DNA of 64,000 nucleotides, from the NCBI GenBank assembly GCA_964594125.1, contig CAZQLL010000002.1, positions 124,001 to 188,000 on the forward strand, written 5' to 3'. The DNA comes from CAVRZJ01 sp964594125 (GTDB lineage Bacteria > Acidobacteriota > Thermoanaerobaculia > Thermoanaerobaculales > Thermoanaerobaculaceae). A program made the translations under genes and the position numbers. Under the pieces are notes generated by a model. That model made no database searches, was not told the origin of the DNA, and was given only the letters and a program-made list of their open reading frames with translations. Positions 17,698-25,771 of this stretch are shown one piece after another; positions within the stretch are counted from its first letter, which is position 1; every line of letters starts with the position of its first letter.

Positions 17698-17960
17698 GGG
17701 AGGTCTCGCGACCTCCCCTTGAGCCGAGGTGAACTCGGCGCCTTCACCTCACCGCGCCGGCGTCGCGTGCGCTCCGCCGGACCGCCGTCGAACCGCCGGG
17801 GCGCTATCGTTGGAGGGGAGGTCTCGCGACCTCCCCTCGGCGCCGGAGTGGATCCGGCGCCTTCACCCCTCCGCGCCGGCGTCGCTGCCGCTCCGCCGGA
17901 CCGCCGTCGAACCGCCGTGGCGCTGTCTGTTGGAGGGGAGGTCTCGCGGTCTCTCCGCGG
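17698..17960. repeat. Tandem array of the dispersed double-hairpin repeat
   Basis: Units of about 118-120 bases start at 17698 and 17816, with a third, broken unit from 17936. Each starts GGGAGGTCTCGCG, then carries a second hairpin built on GGCGCC and a shared tail containing CCGCCGGACCGCCGTCGAAC. The first ~65 bases of a unit also occur, inverted, at 8414-8479. The array has no coding potential of its own. Confidence 0.85.
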
Positions 17961-18347
17961 CGGTGGTGACGCGGCGCGCATCGCGAGCCGTCCGGAATTC
18001 CGGATGGAGGTTCGAGCCTCCGGACACACTCGTTCCGCCGGCCGCGCCCGACGTACGCCCCGTCGGGCACGCCGATTGCTAAGAGACGTGAACGCGAGTC
18101 GTGAACGCCGCGGAAGGAGTTCTCGGAGTGTGTCCGCGGTCGGCTCGCGGCGACCGGGTGGATGGCGGCGCTGTCGCCATGGTCGACCCGCCGGGGCGGA
18201 GGAGGAGGGTGGAACGGTGTCGCAGGACGAGCCGCGCGCGCAGCGTCGCGCTGGCAGCCGGGGCCGGCGGCCGCCGGGCCTGCGATACGGCGTGAACCGC
18301 TGTCGACACGTGGAGGGTCGCGCGAGGCGCGACGGAAGGAGGAAGGC
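17961..18347. other. Intergenic region upstream of receptor copy 2
   Basis: No convincing gene. A small inverted repeat GGAGG-TTCGAGC-CTCC lies near 18006-18022, and GATACGGCG near 18284 may be part of a promoter. The rest shows no structure I can name. Confidence 0.4.
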
Positions 18348-21300
18348 ATGAGGAGAAACGTTATTGGCAGCTCGCTCCTCGTGGCGTTTGCCGCCCTGGC
18401 CATCATGGCCGGCGGGCTGGCGTTCGCCCAGGAGCAGACCGGCGCCATCGAGGGCGTCGTCAACGACAAGGACGGCGCGGCGCTGCCCGGCGTCACCGTC
18501 GAGGCGGCGGGCCCGCTGGGCGCCGTGGTCGCCGTCACCGACATCAACGGCGTGTACCGCTTCGCCGCCCTGCGGTCGGGCGTGTACAGGATGACGGCCA
18601 AGTTGGACGGCTTCGTCACCGCCGAGGTGCCGGGCGTCGACGTCAAGCTCGGCACCACGCTGAAGGTCAACTTCACGATGCAGCCCGGGACGTTCGAGGA
18701 CACCATCACGGTGGCCGCGGACACCGTCGCGATCGACGTCACGAAGACGCAGACCGCGACCTCGATCAGCCGCGAGGAGATCCAGCTCCTGCCGCGCGGC
18801 CGCGACTTCACCGACGTCGTCGCGCTGGCGGCCGGCGCGTCCAATGAGTCGCAGGCGGGCGGCATCTCGATCGACGGCTCGTCGGGCTCGGAGAACCGCT
18901 TCATCATCGACGGCATCGACACCACCAACCCGCAGACCGGCGTCAACGCCATTCCGATGCGCGCCGACTTCATCGAGGAGGTGCAGGTCAAGTCGGCCGG
19001 CTACGCCGCCGAGTTCGGCGGCTCCACCGGCGGCGTGATCAACGCGATCTCGAAGTCGGGCGGCAACGAGTTCCACGGCGGCGTGCTCGCCCAGTACGCC
19101 GACAGCGACTGGAACGGCAAGGTGCGGCCGACGCTCGAGACCAACCTGCTGAACACCAACCAGGCGCAGTACACCGTGTACGACGTCGACGACGAGACCC
19201 GCGTCGACCCCGGCTTCTACATCGGCGGCCCGATCTTCAGGAACAAGCTGTGGTTCTTCGGTTCCTACCAGCCCGGCATCACCGACACCGACCGCACGGT
19301 GACGTTCGTCAACGCGGCGAACCCGAACGGGTTCTACACCGACACCTACAACCAGAAGGTCACCGTCGACTACGCGGCGGTCAACTTCACCGCCAACTTC
19401 GGCTCGGTGCTCTTCAAGATCGGCGGCAACATCTCCCCGTACGAGCAGGAGCGCTCGCTCCCCGGCGTCCAGGGGCGCAGCACCCAGACCTCGCAGGAGG
19501 CGTACGTGCGCGGCCGCGAAGGCGAGCGCGAGACCTACTCCGCCTCGCTCGACTTCGTGCCGTCCGAGAGCTTCGTGATCAGCGCCAAGCTCGGCCTCTA
19601 CCATACCGACGTCCTCGACACCGGCGTCAAGTTCCCCGGTCTGATCCACAACTACTCGACGTCCTCCGTCAACCCGGCGACGATCCCCGGGTTCGACCCG
19701 GCGTCGATCCACACCCCCGGCTGGACCAGCGACACGCTGATCACCGACGCCACCGCCACGAACCTGTACGAGCGCGAGTACTACGGCCTCGATGCGTCGT
19801 GGTTCTTCTCGGCCGCCGGCGATCACACCCTGAAGTTCGGCGCCCAGGTCGAGAACATCTCGAACGACGTGGCGTCGGGGTACAACGCCGACCGCATCCT
19901 CTACTACTGGGGCCGTACCTACACGATGACCACCGGCGAGCGCCGGACCGGCCAGTTCGGCTACTTCCGCCTGCTGAACATCTCGACGTTCGGCAGCGTC
20001 GAGAGCCGCAACGACGCGCTGTTCATCCAGGACTCGTGGAACGTCAGCCGCAACTTCACGATCAACTTCGGCGTCCGCGCCGAGCACGAGCGCGTACCGA
20101 ACTACGGCGCCACCGGCCCCGAGTACGCGATCGAGTTCGACTACGCGGACAAGACGGCGCCCCGCTTCGGCTTCGCGTGGGACGTCAACGGCGACCAGAA
20201 GTGGAAGGTGTACGGCTCCTACGGCACCTACTTCGACGTCATGAAGTACGAGATGCCGCGCGGCTCGTTCGGCGGCGACAAGTGGGTCGACTTCTTCTTC
20301 ACCGCCGACAGCTCCAACATCCAGCTCAACACCACGACCGGCTGCCGGGTCGGCAACAACACCTACCTCGACCGGCCCGACTGCGGCATGGGCACCTTCA
20401 TCGAGGCGGTCGACCGCCGCTTCAACTCGGCCGACCCGGAAGACCCGACGATCGAGCCCAACCTGAAGCCGATGGAGCAGTGGGAGGCGCAGATCGGCGC
20501 CGAGCACCAGCTCACCAGCACCGTCAAGGTCGGCGCCCGCTACGTCCACAAGGAGCTCGTGCGGACGATCGAGGACGTCGGCATCCTGATCCCCGGCATC
20601 GGCGAGGTGTACTACATCGCCAACCCGGGCGAGGGGATCACCCTGACGCTCGCGGAGCGCCCGTTCCCGAAGGCCAAGCGCGAGTACGACGGCCTCGAAC
20701 TCACCCTGGACAAGCGCTTCGCCAACAACTGGATGCTGCGCGCCTCCTACACCTACTCCGAGCTCTACGGCAACTACTCCGGCCTCGCGTCGTCCGACGA
20801 GAACGGCCGCACCTCGCCGAACGTCAACCGCTTCTTCGACCACATCGAGAACTCGTACAACGCCAACGGCGACCTGGTGTACGGGCCGCTTGGCACCGAC
20901 CGCCCGCACTCGTTCAAGTCGCAGCTCCTCTACCGGTTCCCGTTCAAGCTGTCAGTCGGCTGGAACCAGTACATCGCGAGCGGCATCCCGGTCTCCCAGG
21001 AAGGCCGCGTGCCGATCAACATCCCGTTCTTCCCGTACGGTCGCAACGACCTCGGCCGCACGCCGACGGTCACCCAGTCCGACATCGCGCTGTACCAGGA
21101 CTTCAAGATCGGCGCGTTCAACCTGCAGCTCGGCCTCAACGTCATGAACCTGTTCGACGAGGACACCGAGATGCGGCGCGACAACGTCCGCCAGAACCAG
21201 GACCTGCCACTCACCACCGAGGAGTTCTTCGCCGGCGGCTGGGACTACGAGCAGCTCGTCAAGACCGTCACCCCTAACCCCTTCTACAACATGACCAACC

Positions 21301-21350
21301 AGTTCCAGGGTCGTCGCGAGCTCCGCTTCTCGGTGAAGCTCGAGTTCTAG
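18348..21350 (+). CDS. Oar-like TonB-dependent receptor with carboxypeptidase-regulatory-like domain (copy 2)
   Basis: This 1000-residue paralogue of the preceding receptor has the same order of parts. They are a signal peptide (LLVAFAALAIMAGGLAFA), a regulatory-like domain (IEGVVNDKDGAALPGVTVEA), a plug (FIIDGIDTTNP; EEVQVKSAGYAAEFGG) and a long barrel ending in SVKLEF. Plug and N-terminal domains are very similar to copy 1; the extracellular loops differ most, suggesting different ligands or variant surfaces. ATG 18348 follows GGAAGGAGGAAGG; the longer upstream frame has no family similarity. No TonB, ExbB or ExbD gene is in the window, so energising proteins must be encoded elsewhere. It ends in its own terminator. 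Confidence 0.92.
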   Translation: MRRNVIGSSLLVAFAALAIMAGGLAFAQEQTGAIEGVVNDKDGAALPGVTVEAAGPLGAVVAVTDINGVYRFAALRSGVYRMTAKLDGFVTAEVPGVDVKLGTTLKVNFTMQPGTFEDTITVAADTVAIDVTKTQTATSISREEIQLLPRGRDFTDVVALAAGASNESQAGGISIDGSSGSENRFIIDGIDTTNPQTGVNAIPMRADFIEEVQVKSAGYAAEFGGSTGGVINAISKSGGNEFHGGVLAQYADSDWNGKVRPTLETNLLNTNQAQYTVYDVDDETRVDPGFYIGGPIFRNKLWFFGSYQPGITDTDRTVTFVNAANPNGFYTDTYNQKVTVDYAAVNFTANFGSVLFKIGGNISPYEQERSLPGVQGRSTQTSQEAYVRGREGERETYSASLDFVPSESFVISAKLGLYHTDVLDTGVKFPGLIHNYSTSSVNPATIPGFDPASIHTPGWTSDTLITDATATNLYEREYYGLDASWFFSAAGDHTLKFGAQVENISNDVASGYNADRILYYWGRTYTMTTGERRTGQFGYFRLLNISTFGSVESRNDALFIQDSWNVSRNFTINFGVRAEHERVPNYGATGPEYAIEFDYADKTAPRFGFAWDVNGDQKWKVYGSYGTYFDVMKYEMPRGSFGGDKWVDFFFTADSSNIQLNTTTGCRVGNNTYLDRPDCGMGTFIEAVDRRFNSADPEDPTIEPNLKPMEQWEAQIGAEHQLTSTVKVGARYVHKELVRTIEDVGILIPGIGEVYYIANPGEGITLTLAERPFPKAKREYDGLELTLDKRFANNWMLRASYTYSELYGNYSGLASSDENGRTSPNVNRFFDHIENSYNANGDLVYGPLGTDRPHSFKSQLLYRFPFKLSVGWNQYIASGIPVSQEGRVPINIPFFPYGRNDLGRTPTVTQSDIALYQDFKIGAFNLQLGLNVMNLFDEDTEMRRDNVRQNQDLPLTTEEFFAGGWDYEQLVKTVTPNPFYNMTNQFQGRRELRFSVKLEF

Positions 21351-21374
21351 GCGCACCACCGTGCTGTTTCACCT

Positions 21375-21400
21375 GGGGGCCGCCGGCGGGCGGCCCCCTT
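21375..21400 (+). terminator. Hairpin terminator after receptor copy 2
   Basis: A perfect 10-bp stem (21375-21384 with 21389-21398) closes loop GGCG and is followed by TTCGTCT. It begins 25 bases past the receptor stop. Confidence 0.8.
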
Positions 21401-21632
21401 CGTCTGCCTCCGGCTCACGCCCGGCGCAGGCGAGACGGCGGCGGCCCGCCGGGCGGCCGGCCGTTCGGCCTTCGCGTCTGCAGCGCTGCACCACGGCGGG
21501 CCGGCGGCCGGGCGCCAGAAGGGCAGGGGCGCGGCGGGCGGCGCTGGCGGAGTCGCCAGGCAGCCCGCGCGCGGCGCCGTGAAGCAGCCGGCGCCGGCGC
21601 GCGGTCTGGCACAAAGGCGCCCGCCACGGCGT

Positions 21633-21638
21633 TACACT
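21633..21638 (+). promoter_or_regulatory. -10-like TACACT upstream of cysE
   Basis: TACACT lies about 50 bases before GTG 21689, leaving room for a leader with a GAGGTGAG ribosome-binding site. The rest of 21401-21688 is GC-rich intergenic DNA without a recognisable gene. Confidence 0.4.
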
Positions 21639-21688
21639 CCACAGCCGCCCGGTGCCGCGCGGATCGCGGCGGGCGGCGAGGTGAGAAC

Positions 21689-22627
21689 GTGGCGGCAAAC
21701 GGCGTGCGGGACCGGGTGGTGGCGGCGATCGAGCGGGTGACGCGGCGGGTGGAGGAGCGCGGGCAGCCGCTGTTCCACGGCCGCGAGGAGCCGCTGCCCT
21801 CCAAGCGCGAGGTGATCGCGATCGTGCGCGGCCTGCAGGAGGTGATCTACCCCGGCTACTTCGGCGATCAGGCGCTGTACCGCGAGTACCTGCACGCGCA
21901 CCTCGGCGACCAGCTCTACGCGCTCTCGCGCCGCCTCGAAGCGGAGGTCGCGAAGGCGCTGTGCAGCGAGTGCCGCACGCCGGCGGGAGCGGTCGGCCGC
22001 CGGAGCGCCCCGGCGGCGCCGGAGGTGGTGGCGGAGTTTCTCGAGCGGCTGCCGGAGGTGATGGACCTGATCGCCGACGACGTGACGGCGGCGTACGAGG
22101 GCGACCCGGCGGCGACCTGCCTCGAGGAGATCGTCCTCGCCTACCCGGGGATGAAGGCCGTGTTCACCTACCGCCTGGCGCACCTCCTGCACGCGCTCGG
22201 CGTGCCGCTGGTGCCGCGCATCATGACCGAGTTCGCGCACAACGAGACCGGCGTCGACATCCACCCCGGCGCGGCGATCGGGCGCGAGTTCTTCATCGAC
22301 CACGGAACCGGCGTGGTGATCGGGGAGACCACCGTGATCGGCGACCGCGTCAAGCTCTACCAGGGTGTCACCCTCGGAGCGCTGTCGTTTCCGCGCGACG
22401 GCAGCGGCGCGGTGGTGCGCGGCACGAAGCGCCACCCGACGCTGGAGGACGACGTCGTCGTCTACGCCGGCGCGACGATCCTCGGCGGCGCCACCGTGAT
22501 CGGCCGCGGCTCGGTGATCGGCGGCAACGTCTGGCTCACCACCTCGGTGCCGCCGGGCTCGCGCGTCACCCTGTCGCGCGACCGGCTCGCGTACGAGATC
22601 AGGGCGAGGGAAGGCGACAGGCGGTAA
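21689..22627 (+). CDS. cysE: Serine O-acetyltransferase, EpsC-like long form
   Basis: This 312-residue protein has a helical N-terminal half (~1-170) and a left-handed beta-helix with hexapeptide repeats (VDIHPGAAIGREFFIDHGTG, VVIGETTVIGDRVKLYQGVT). The catalytic His pair region (DIHPGA, DHGTG) is intact. It acetylates L-serine to O-acetylserine, the first step of cysteine synthesis. It is longer than E. coli CysE (~270 aa) and resembles the 'EpsC' form in databases. The start is GTG 21689. No cysK follows; the next gene is convergent with only 13 bases between stops. A related hexapeptide acyltransferase is possible but the serine acetyltransferase motifs fit best. Confidence 0.88.
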   Translation: MAANGVRDRVVAAIERVTRRVEERGQPLFHGREEPLPSKREVIAIVRGLQEVIYPGYFGDQALYREYLHAHLGDQLYALSRRLEAEVAKALCSECRTPAGAVGRRSAPAAPEVVAEFLERLPEVMDLIADDVTAAYEGDPAATCLEEIVLAYPGMKAVFTYRLAHLLHALGVPLVPRIMTEFAHNETGVDIHPGAAIGREFFIDHGTGVVIGETTVIGDRVKLYQGVTLGALSFPRDGSGAVVRGTKRHPTLEDDVVVYAGATILGGATVIGRGSVIGGNVWLTTSVPPGSRVTLSRDRLAYEIRAREGDRR

Positions 22628-22640
22628 GGCGCCGTCGCCG

Positions 22641-23876
22641 CTACGGCAGCGCCGCCGGCGGGGCCGGCGCGATGCTCCAGGTGAGCGCCTTCTCGCCGGC
22701 CGGGCGGGTGTAGAGGACCGACCTCGCCGTCCGGCCGTCCTGCCAGGAGTAGCGCTCGATGCGGCCGGCGGCGTCGTTCGCCACGTAGAGCTCGTCGCCG
22801 CGGGCGCCGTCGAGATCGGCGAGGCACGCCGCGTGCTCGAACCCTCCGGAGTCACCCGCAACGAGCTCGGCCGTCCACGCGGCGCCTGCCGCCCGAGGTC
22901 GGCGCAACAACCAGATGCCGGCCCTGTGCGTCGTCGCCACCAGCTCGCGGGCGCCGTCGCCGTCGACGTCGCCGGCGAGCAGGAAGCGGCACAGCGCGTC
23001 GGGCAGGGTGGCGACGGGCGCGCCGCTCTGGCGCTCGCCGCCGCCGGCGAAGCGCCGCACCTCGACGCGGCCGCCGGAGACCGCCTCCACCGCCGCGTAC
23101 AGCTCGTCGCGGCCGTCGCCGTCGGCGTCCGCGACAAGGATCTCCTTGGCGTGCCGGTCGCCGAGGTCGGCGAGCACCGCGCGGGGGCCGCCGCCCGCGG
23201 GGACGTAGCGTACGATCTCGCCCGGCTGCGGGGTGCCGTCGAGCCGGTTAGGGCTCGACGGCGTGGCGTACACCTCGAGGACACTGTCGCCGTCGAGGTC
23301 ACCGACCTCGACCTCGTGGACGATCGTGCCGGGACACCTGTCGAGCTCGGTGGCGTGGTAGCCACCGGCGCCGTCCGGCCGCACCACCGCCACCACCCCC
23401 TGGTCGTGGGTGGCGACCACGAGGTCGCGCTCGCCGGCGCCGTACACGTCCGCCACCTCGACGTCGCGCATGCGCGAGAAGCGGCCGCCGAAGTCGGCCT
23501 GCCAGACCACAGCGGGAGGCGCACCCGGGCGCCACAGCGTGAGGATCGCCCGCGTGCCGCCGGCGGTCAGCACGCCTGGCTCGCCGGGGCGCAGCTCCAC
23601 CGCCATCGCCTTGTGAAAGACGTTGCTCTCGGGGTCGTCGAGGGAGCGGAACGCCCAGGCGCCGCCCCGCTGCTCGAGGATCCCGAGCCGAGCAGGCTGC
23701 GGCACGGGCCCACCCGGCCCGCTCGCGAAGCGCGCCAGCGCCAGCACCAGCCCCGCCTGCCGGTCGCGCGGTGCGCTGCCGGGCGCGCAGGCGAGCGACG
23801 CGAACGCCACGGGCACGGCGAGCGCCGTGATCGCTGCGAGGGTGGCGATGGCCGGTCGTTTCGTGTGGCGCGGCAT
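22641..23876 (-). CDS. Lipoprotein with FG-GAP/VCBS-like repeats
   Basis: This 411-residue protein has an N-terminal lipoprotein signal (VPVAFASLAC, lipid on the Cys around residue 30). The mature part carries several calcium-binding-type loops of the FG-GAP/VCBS propeller kind: DLDGDSVLEVY, DADGDGRDELYA, DVDGDGARELVA and DLDGARGDELYV. Such propellers often act as surface or periplasmic binding modules; no enzyme motif is visible. The start is ATG 23876 with GGGAGAG nine bases upstream; TATCAT a little further up may be the -10. It is convergent with cysE. Its function is unknown; the protein looks like a monogenic unit. Confidence 0.8.
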   Translation of the reverse strand: MPRHTKRPAIATLAAITALAVPVAFASLACAPGSAPRDRQAGLVLALARFASGPGGPVPQPARLGILEQRGGAWAFRSLDDPESNVFHKAMAVELRPGEPGVLTAGGTRAILTLWRPGAPPAVVWQADFGGRFSRMRDVEVADVYGAGERDLVVATHDQGVVAVVRPDGAGGYHATELDRCPGTIVHEVEVGDLDGDSVLEVYATPSSPNRLDGTPQPGEIVRYVPAGGGPRAVLADLGDRHAKEILVADADGDGRDELYAAVEAVSGGRVEVRRFAGGGERQSGAPVATLPDALCRFLLAGDVDGDGARELVATTHRAGIWLLRRPRAAGAAWTAELVAGDSGGFEHAACLADLDGARGDELYVANDAAGRIERYSWQDGRTARSVLYTRPAGEKALTWSIAPAPPAALP

Positions 23877-24133
23877 GGGGCGCTCTCCCGCCGCGATGAT
23901 AGCGGCGCCGGGGGCCGCACCAGGCACCGTGCGCGTGGTCGTTCGCGGCGACGGCGGTACTGCGCCCCTTGCAGGGGCTGTCACCCCGAGGAGGGCGAGG
24001 CCCGACGAGGGGCCCGTGGCGTGGGGAGCACCGGGCCGCACCGCAGCCGCCCCTGCCGTCTCGCGCCGCTGCCCGAAACCCATCGAGTGGTCGCCGCCGG
24101 CATCGCTGCGCCACGACGGCGGCGAGCGGGCCG

Positions 24134-24550
24134 TCACCCCTCGATCGTCCCAGGATCCACGACATCGACGCCCAGGCGCAGGAAATCGCGGTCCAACGTC
24201 GCCACGCCCTCGCCGCGCGTCCGCGCCTGCGCCGCGAGCAGTGCATCGGCGAAGTCCACGTTCTTCTCGGCCATGGCGAACAAGGCCCCGAGAACGAGAT
24301 CGGGCTCCTCGACGGACACGCCGGGCGCCGCCACGAGCGACACCAGGTGGCGTGCCACCCTGTCCTTCGGCACCTTGTGGAAACGGACGAGCACCCACAC
24401 CACCTCGGCAAGTGCGAGATGAGACAGCCGCAGGAGCAGCTCGCCGCGCTCCGCCTTCTCGAAGAGGCGAAGGCACCCTGCGGCGGCGTCCGGCGGGTCG
24501 CCGGTCAGGAGGCGCAGGACCACGTTGGCGTCGAGCCAGAGCGCGCTCAT
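24134..24550 (-). CDS. vapC: PIN-domain ribonuclease toxin, VapC-like
   Basis: This 138-residue protein has the PIN-domain acid set: D7 (WLDANV), E49 (LALAEVVW), D99 and D102 (VDFADALL) and D120/D122 (TLDRDF). These would bind Mg2+/Mn2+ and cut RNA. Its ATG overlaps the antitoxin stop (24547-24550), the usual VapBC coupling. The RNA target is unknown. All catalytic acids are present, so it is probably active. No further gene follows in the operon. Confidence in toxin-antitoxin identity is high because of the AbrB-type partner and the autoregulatory-looking promoter. Confidence 0.92.
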   Translation of the reverse strand: MSALWLDANVVLRLLTGDPPDAAAGCLRLFEKAERGELLLRLSHLALAEVVWVLVRFHKVPKDRVARHLVSLVAAPGVSVEEPDLVLGALFAMAEKNVDFADALLAAQARTRGEGVATLDRDFLRLGVDVVDPGTIEG

Positions 24551-24804
24551 CTCCGGCCGCCGACATGATCGTGAGCCAGCGACGCTGCCACCGCCTGCCG
24601 CTCGACCTCTCGCCCCGCGAAGCGCTGTCGGGGGGCGAGACTGCCGAGCAGCTCCCGGGCGGCACGCCGGGTCGCGACACGGATCCGGACCGACTCGCCG
24701 TCCACCTCGAAGATCAGGCGATCGCCCGGAACGAGCTTGAGCTGCTCGCGGATCGCGGCAGGTACCGTCACCTGTCCCTTGCTTGTCAGCGTCGTGGCGA
24801 CCAT
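24547..24804 (-). CDS. vapB: AbrB/MazE-type antitoxin, VapB-like
   Basis: This 85-residue protein has an N-terminal SpoVT-AbrB swapped-hairpin DNA-binding domain (TLTSKGQVTVPAAIREQLKL, then PGDRLIFEVDGESVRI). A C-terminal tail (RQAVAASLAHDH) probably wraps the toxin. It should neutralise the PIN toxin and repress its own promoter. ATG 24804 has AAGGAG nine bases upstream. The promoter immediately upstream contains a perfect 14-bp palindrome in its spacer. The surrounding DNA at the promoter is noticeably less GC-rich than the window. Confidence 0.92.
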   Translation of the reverse strand: MVATTLTSKGQVTVPAAIREQLKLVPGDRLIFEVDGESVRIRVATRRAARELLGSLAPRQRFAGREVERQAVAASLAHDHVGGRR

Positions 24805-24826
24805 TGCGTCATCTCCTTACAAATCG

Positions 24827-24855
24827 AGATTAGTAATGCGCATTACGAATGTCAA
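24827..24855 (-). promoter_or_regulatory. vapBC promoter with palindromic operator
   Basis: On the minus strand a perfect -35 TTGACA (24855-24850) and a -10 TAATCT (24832-24827) are 17 bases apart. The spacer holds the perfect palindrome GTAATGCGCATTAC (24833-24846), which is well placed for a VapB dimer to block RNA polymerase. Confidence 0.85.
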
Positions 24856-24916
24856 GGGAAGGTGCTTCGCCATCGTCTATCGCCTACCGCCTCACGCCTG
24901 TGTTAGGGTGCGCGCC

Positions 24917-25612
24917 GTGCGTTCGCTTGCGGCCCTCTGGCTGATCGTCGCCCTTGCCGGCCTCGCCGCGGCACAGGAGCCCTTGCCGCCCGAGCTCAAG
25001 GGCGGCGAGAAGCTCGCCGCGATCCTCGCGCGGGTCAGCCAGGCGCAGCTCGAGACGCAGACGCTCGAGGCGGCGTTCGAGCAGCGGCGGGTGAGCCGGC
25101 TGCTCGCCGAGCCGAGCGTGATGTCCGGCCGCTTCTACTTCCGCGCCCCCGACCACGTCCGCTGGGAGTACACGTCGCCGCGGCCGATGACGGTGCTGAT
25201 CCACGACGGCGAGGCGGTCACCTACCGCCCGGCGGAGAAGCGCGCCGAGCGCGTCGCGGTCGGCCGCGTGCAGCGGCGGGTGTTCCGCCTGATGGGCGCC
25301 GCCGAGCCGCTCGACGCGCTGCGCCAGTACTTCTCGTTCACGCTGCGCGACGCCGGCGAGGGCGCCAACTTCGTGCTCCTGCTCAGGCCGACGATGCCGC
25401 AGATCAAGAAGCGGATGGACGAGGTCACGGTGGAGATCGACCGCGCCCGCTTCCTGCCGCTCGCCCTCTCCTACACCGAGCCCGACGGCGATACGGCGTC
25501 GTACGTCTTCTCCGACGTGAGGCGCAACCAGCCGATCGCCGACGAGCGCTTCGCACTAGACCTGCCGTCCGACGTCGAGGTGGTCACCATCAAGCTGCAC
25601 TCGGGGGAGTGA
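24917..25612 (+). CDS. lolA: LolA-family outer-membrane lipoprotein carrier
   Basis: This 231-residue protein starts with a signal peptide (VRSLAALWLIVALAGLAAA). The mature region has the LolA layout: an early helix (AILARVSQAQLETQTLEAAF), FEQRR, then SGRFYFRAPDHVRWEYTSP and DGEAVTYRPAEKRAE. It would carry lipoproteins through the periplasm or be a LolA-like relative; the two are hard to separate without a profile. The start is GTG 24917, seven bases after TAGGGT, giving a possibly leaderless transcript. An open frame reaches back to 24737 but overlaps the vapB promoter and adds no signal peptide. It is divergent from vapBC. Confidence 0.85.
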   Translation: MRSLAALWLIVALAGLAAAQEPLPPELKGGEKLAAILARVSQAQLETQTLEAAFEQRRVSRLLAEPSVMSGRFYFRAPDHVRWEYTSPRPMTVLIHDGEAVTYRPAEKRAERVAVGRVQRRVFRLMGAAEPLDALRQYFSFTLRDAGEGANFVLLLRPTMPQIKKRMDEVTVEIDRARFLPLALSYTEPDGDTASYVFSDVRRNQPIADERFALDLPSDVEVVTIKLHSGE

Positions 25613-25771
25613 GGCCGTGGTTCGCGGCTCGCGGATCGTCGCTCCCGCACGGCGCCTGCGCTGCGCCCGGTTCGGATCCGACCTGGGGCCGGTCGCCGCA
25701 GGCGCCGTGAGCCTCCCGCCGTCGCTGCCGCAAGCGGACCACGAACCACGAGCCACGAGCCACGTTCCCTC

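Noticed and set aside
17995..18030. tRNA T-arm-like hairpin GGAGG-TTCGAGC-CTCC
   Set aside because: No matching acceptor stem, anticodon arm or D-arm can be found upstream, and no CCA follows. It is not a tRNA gene.
17619..20909. Minus-strand frame of ~1,096 codons opposite receptor copy 2
   Set aside because: It is a shadow of the receptor gene with biased composition and no recognisable domain; it also runs across the hairpin repeat array.
21401..21688. Candidate small gene or RNA between receptor copy 2 and cysE
   Set aside because: Only GC-rich sequence with no ribosome-binding site followed by a plausible frame, and no stable structure beyond the receptor terminator.
23877..24133. Upstream part of the long minus-strand frame before the FG-GAP lipoprotein
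   Set aside because: The frame is open to 24680 but overlaps vapBC in another frame. The lipoprotein signal beginning at 23876 marks the true start.
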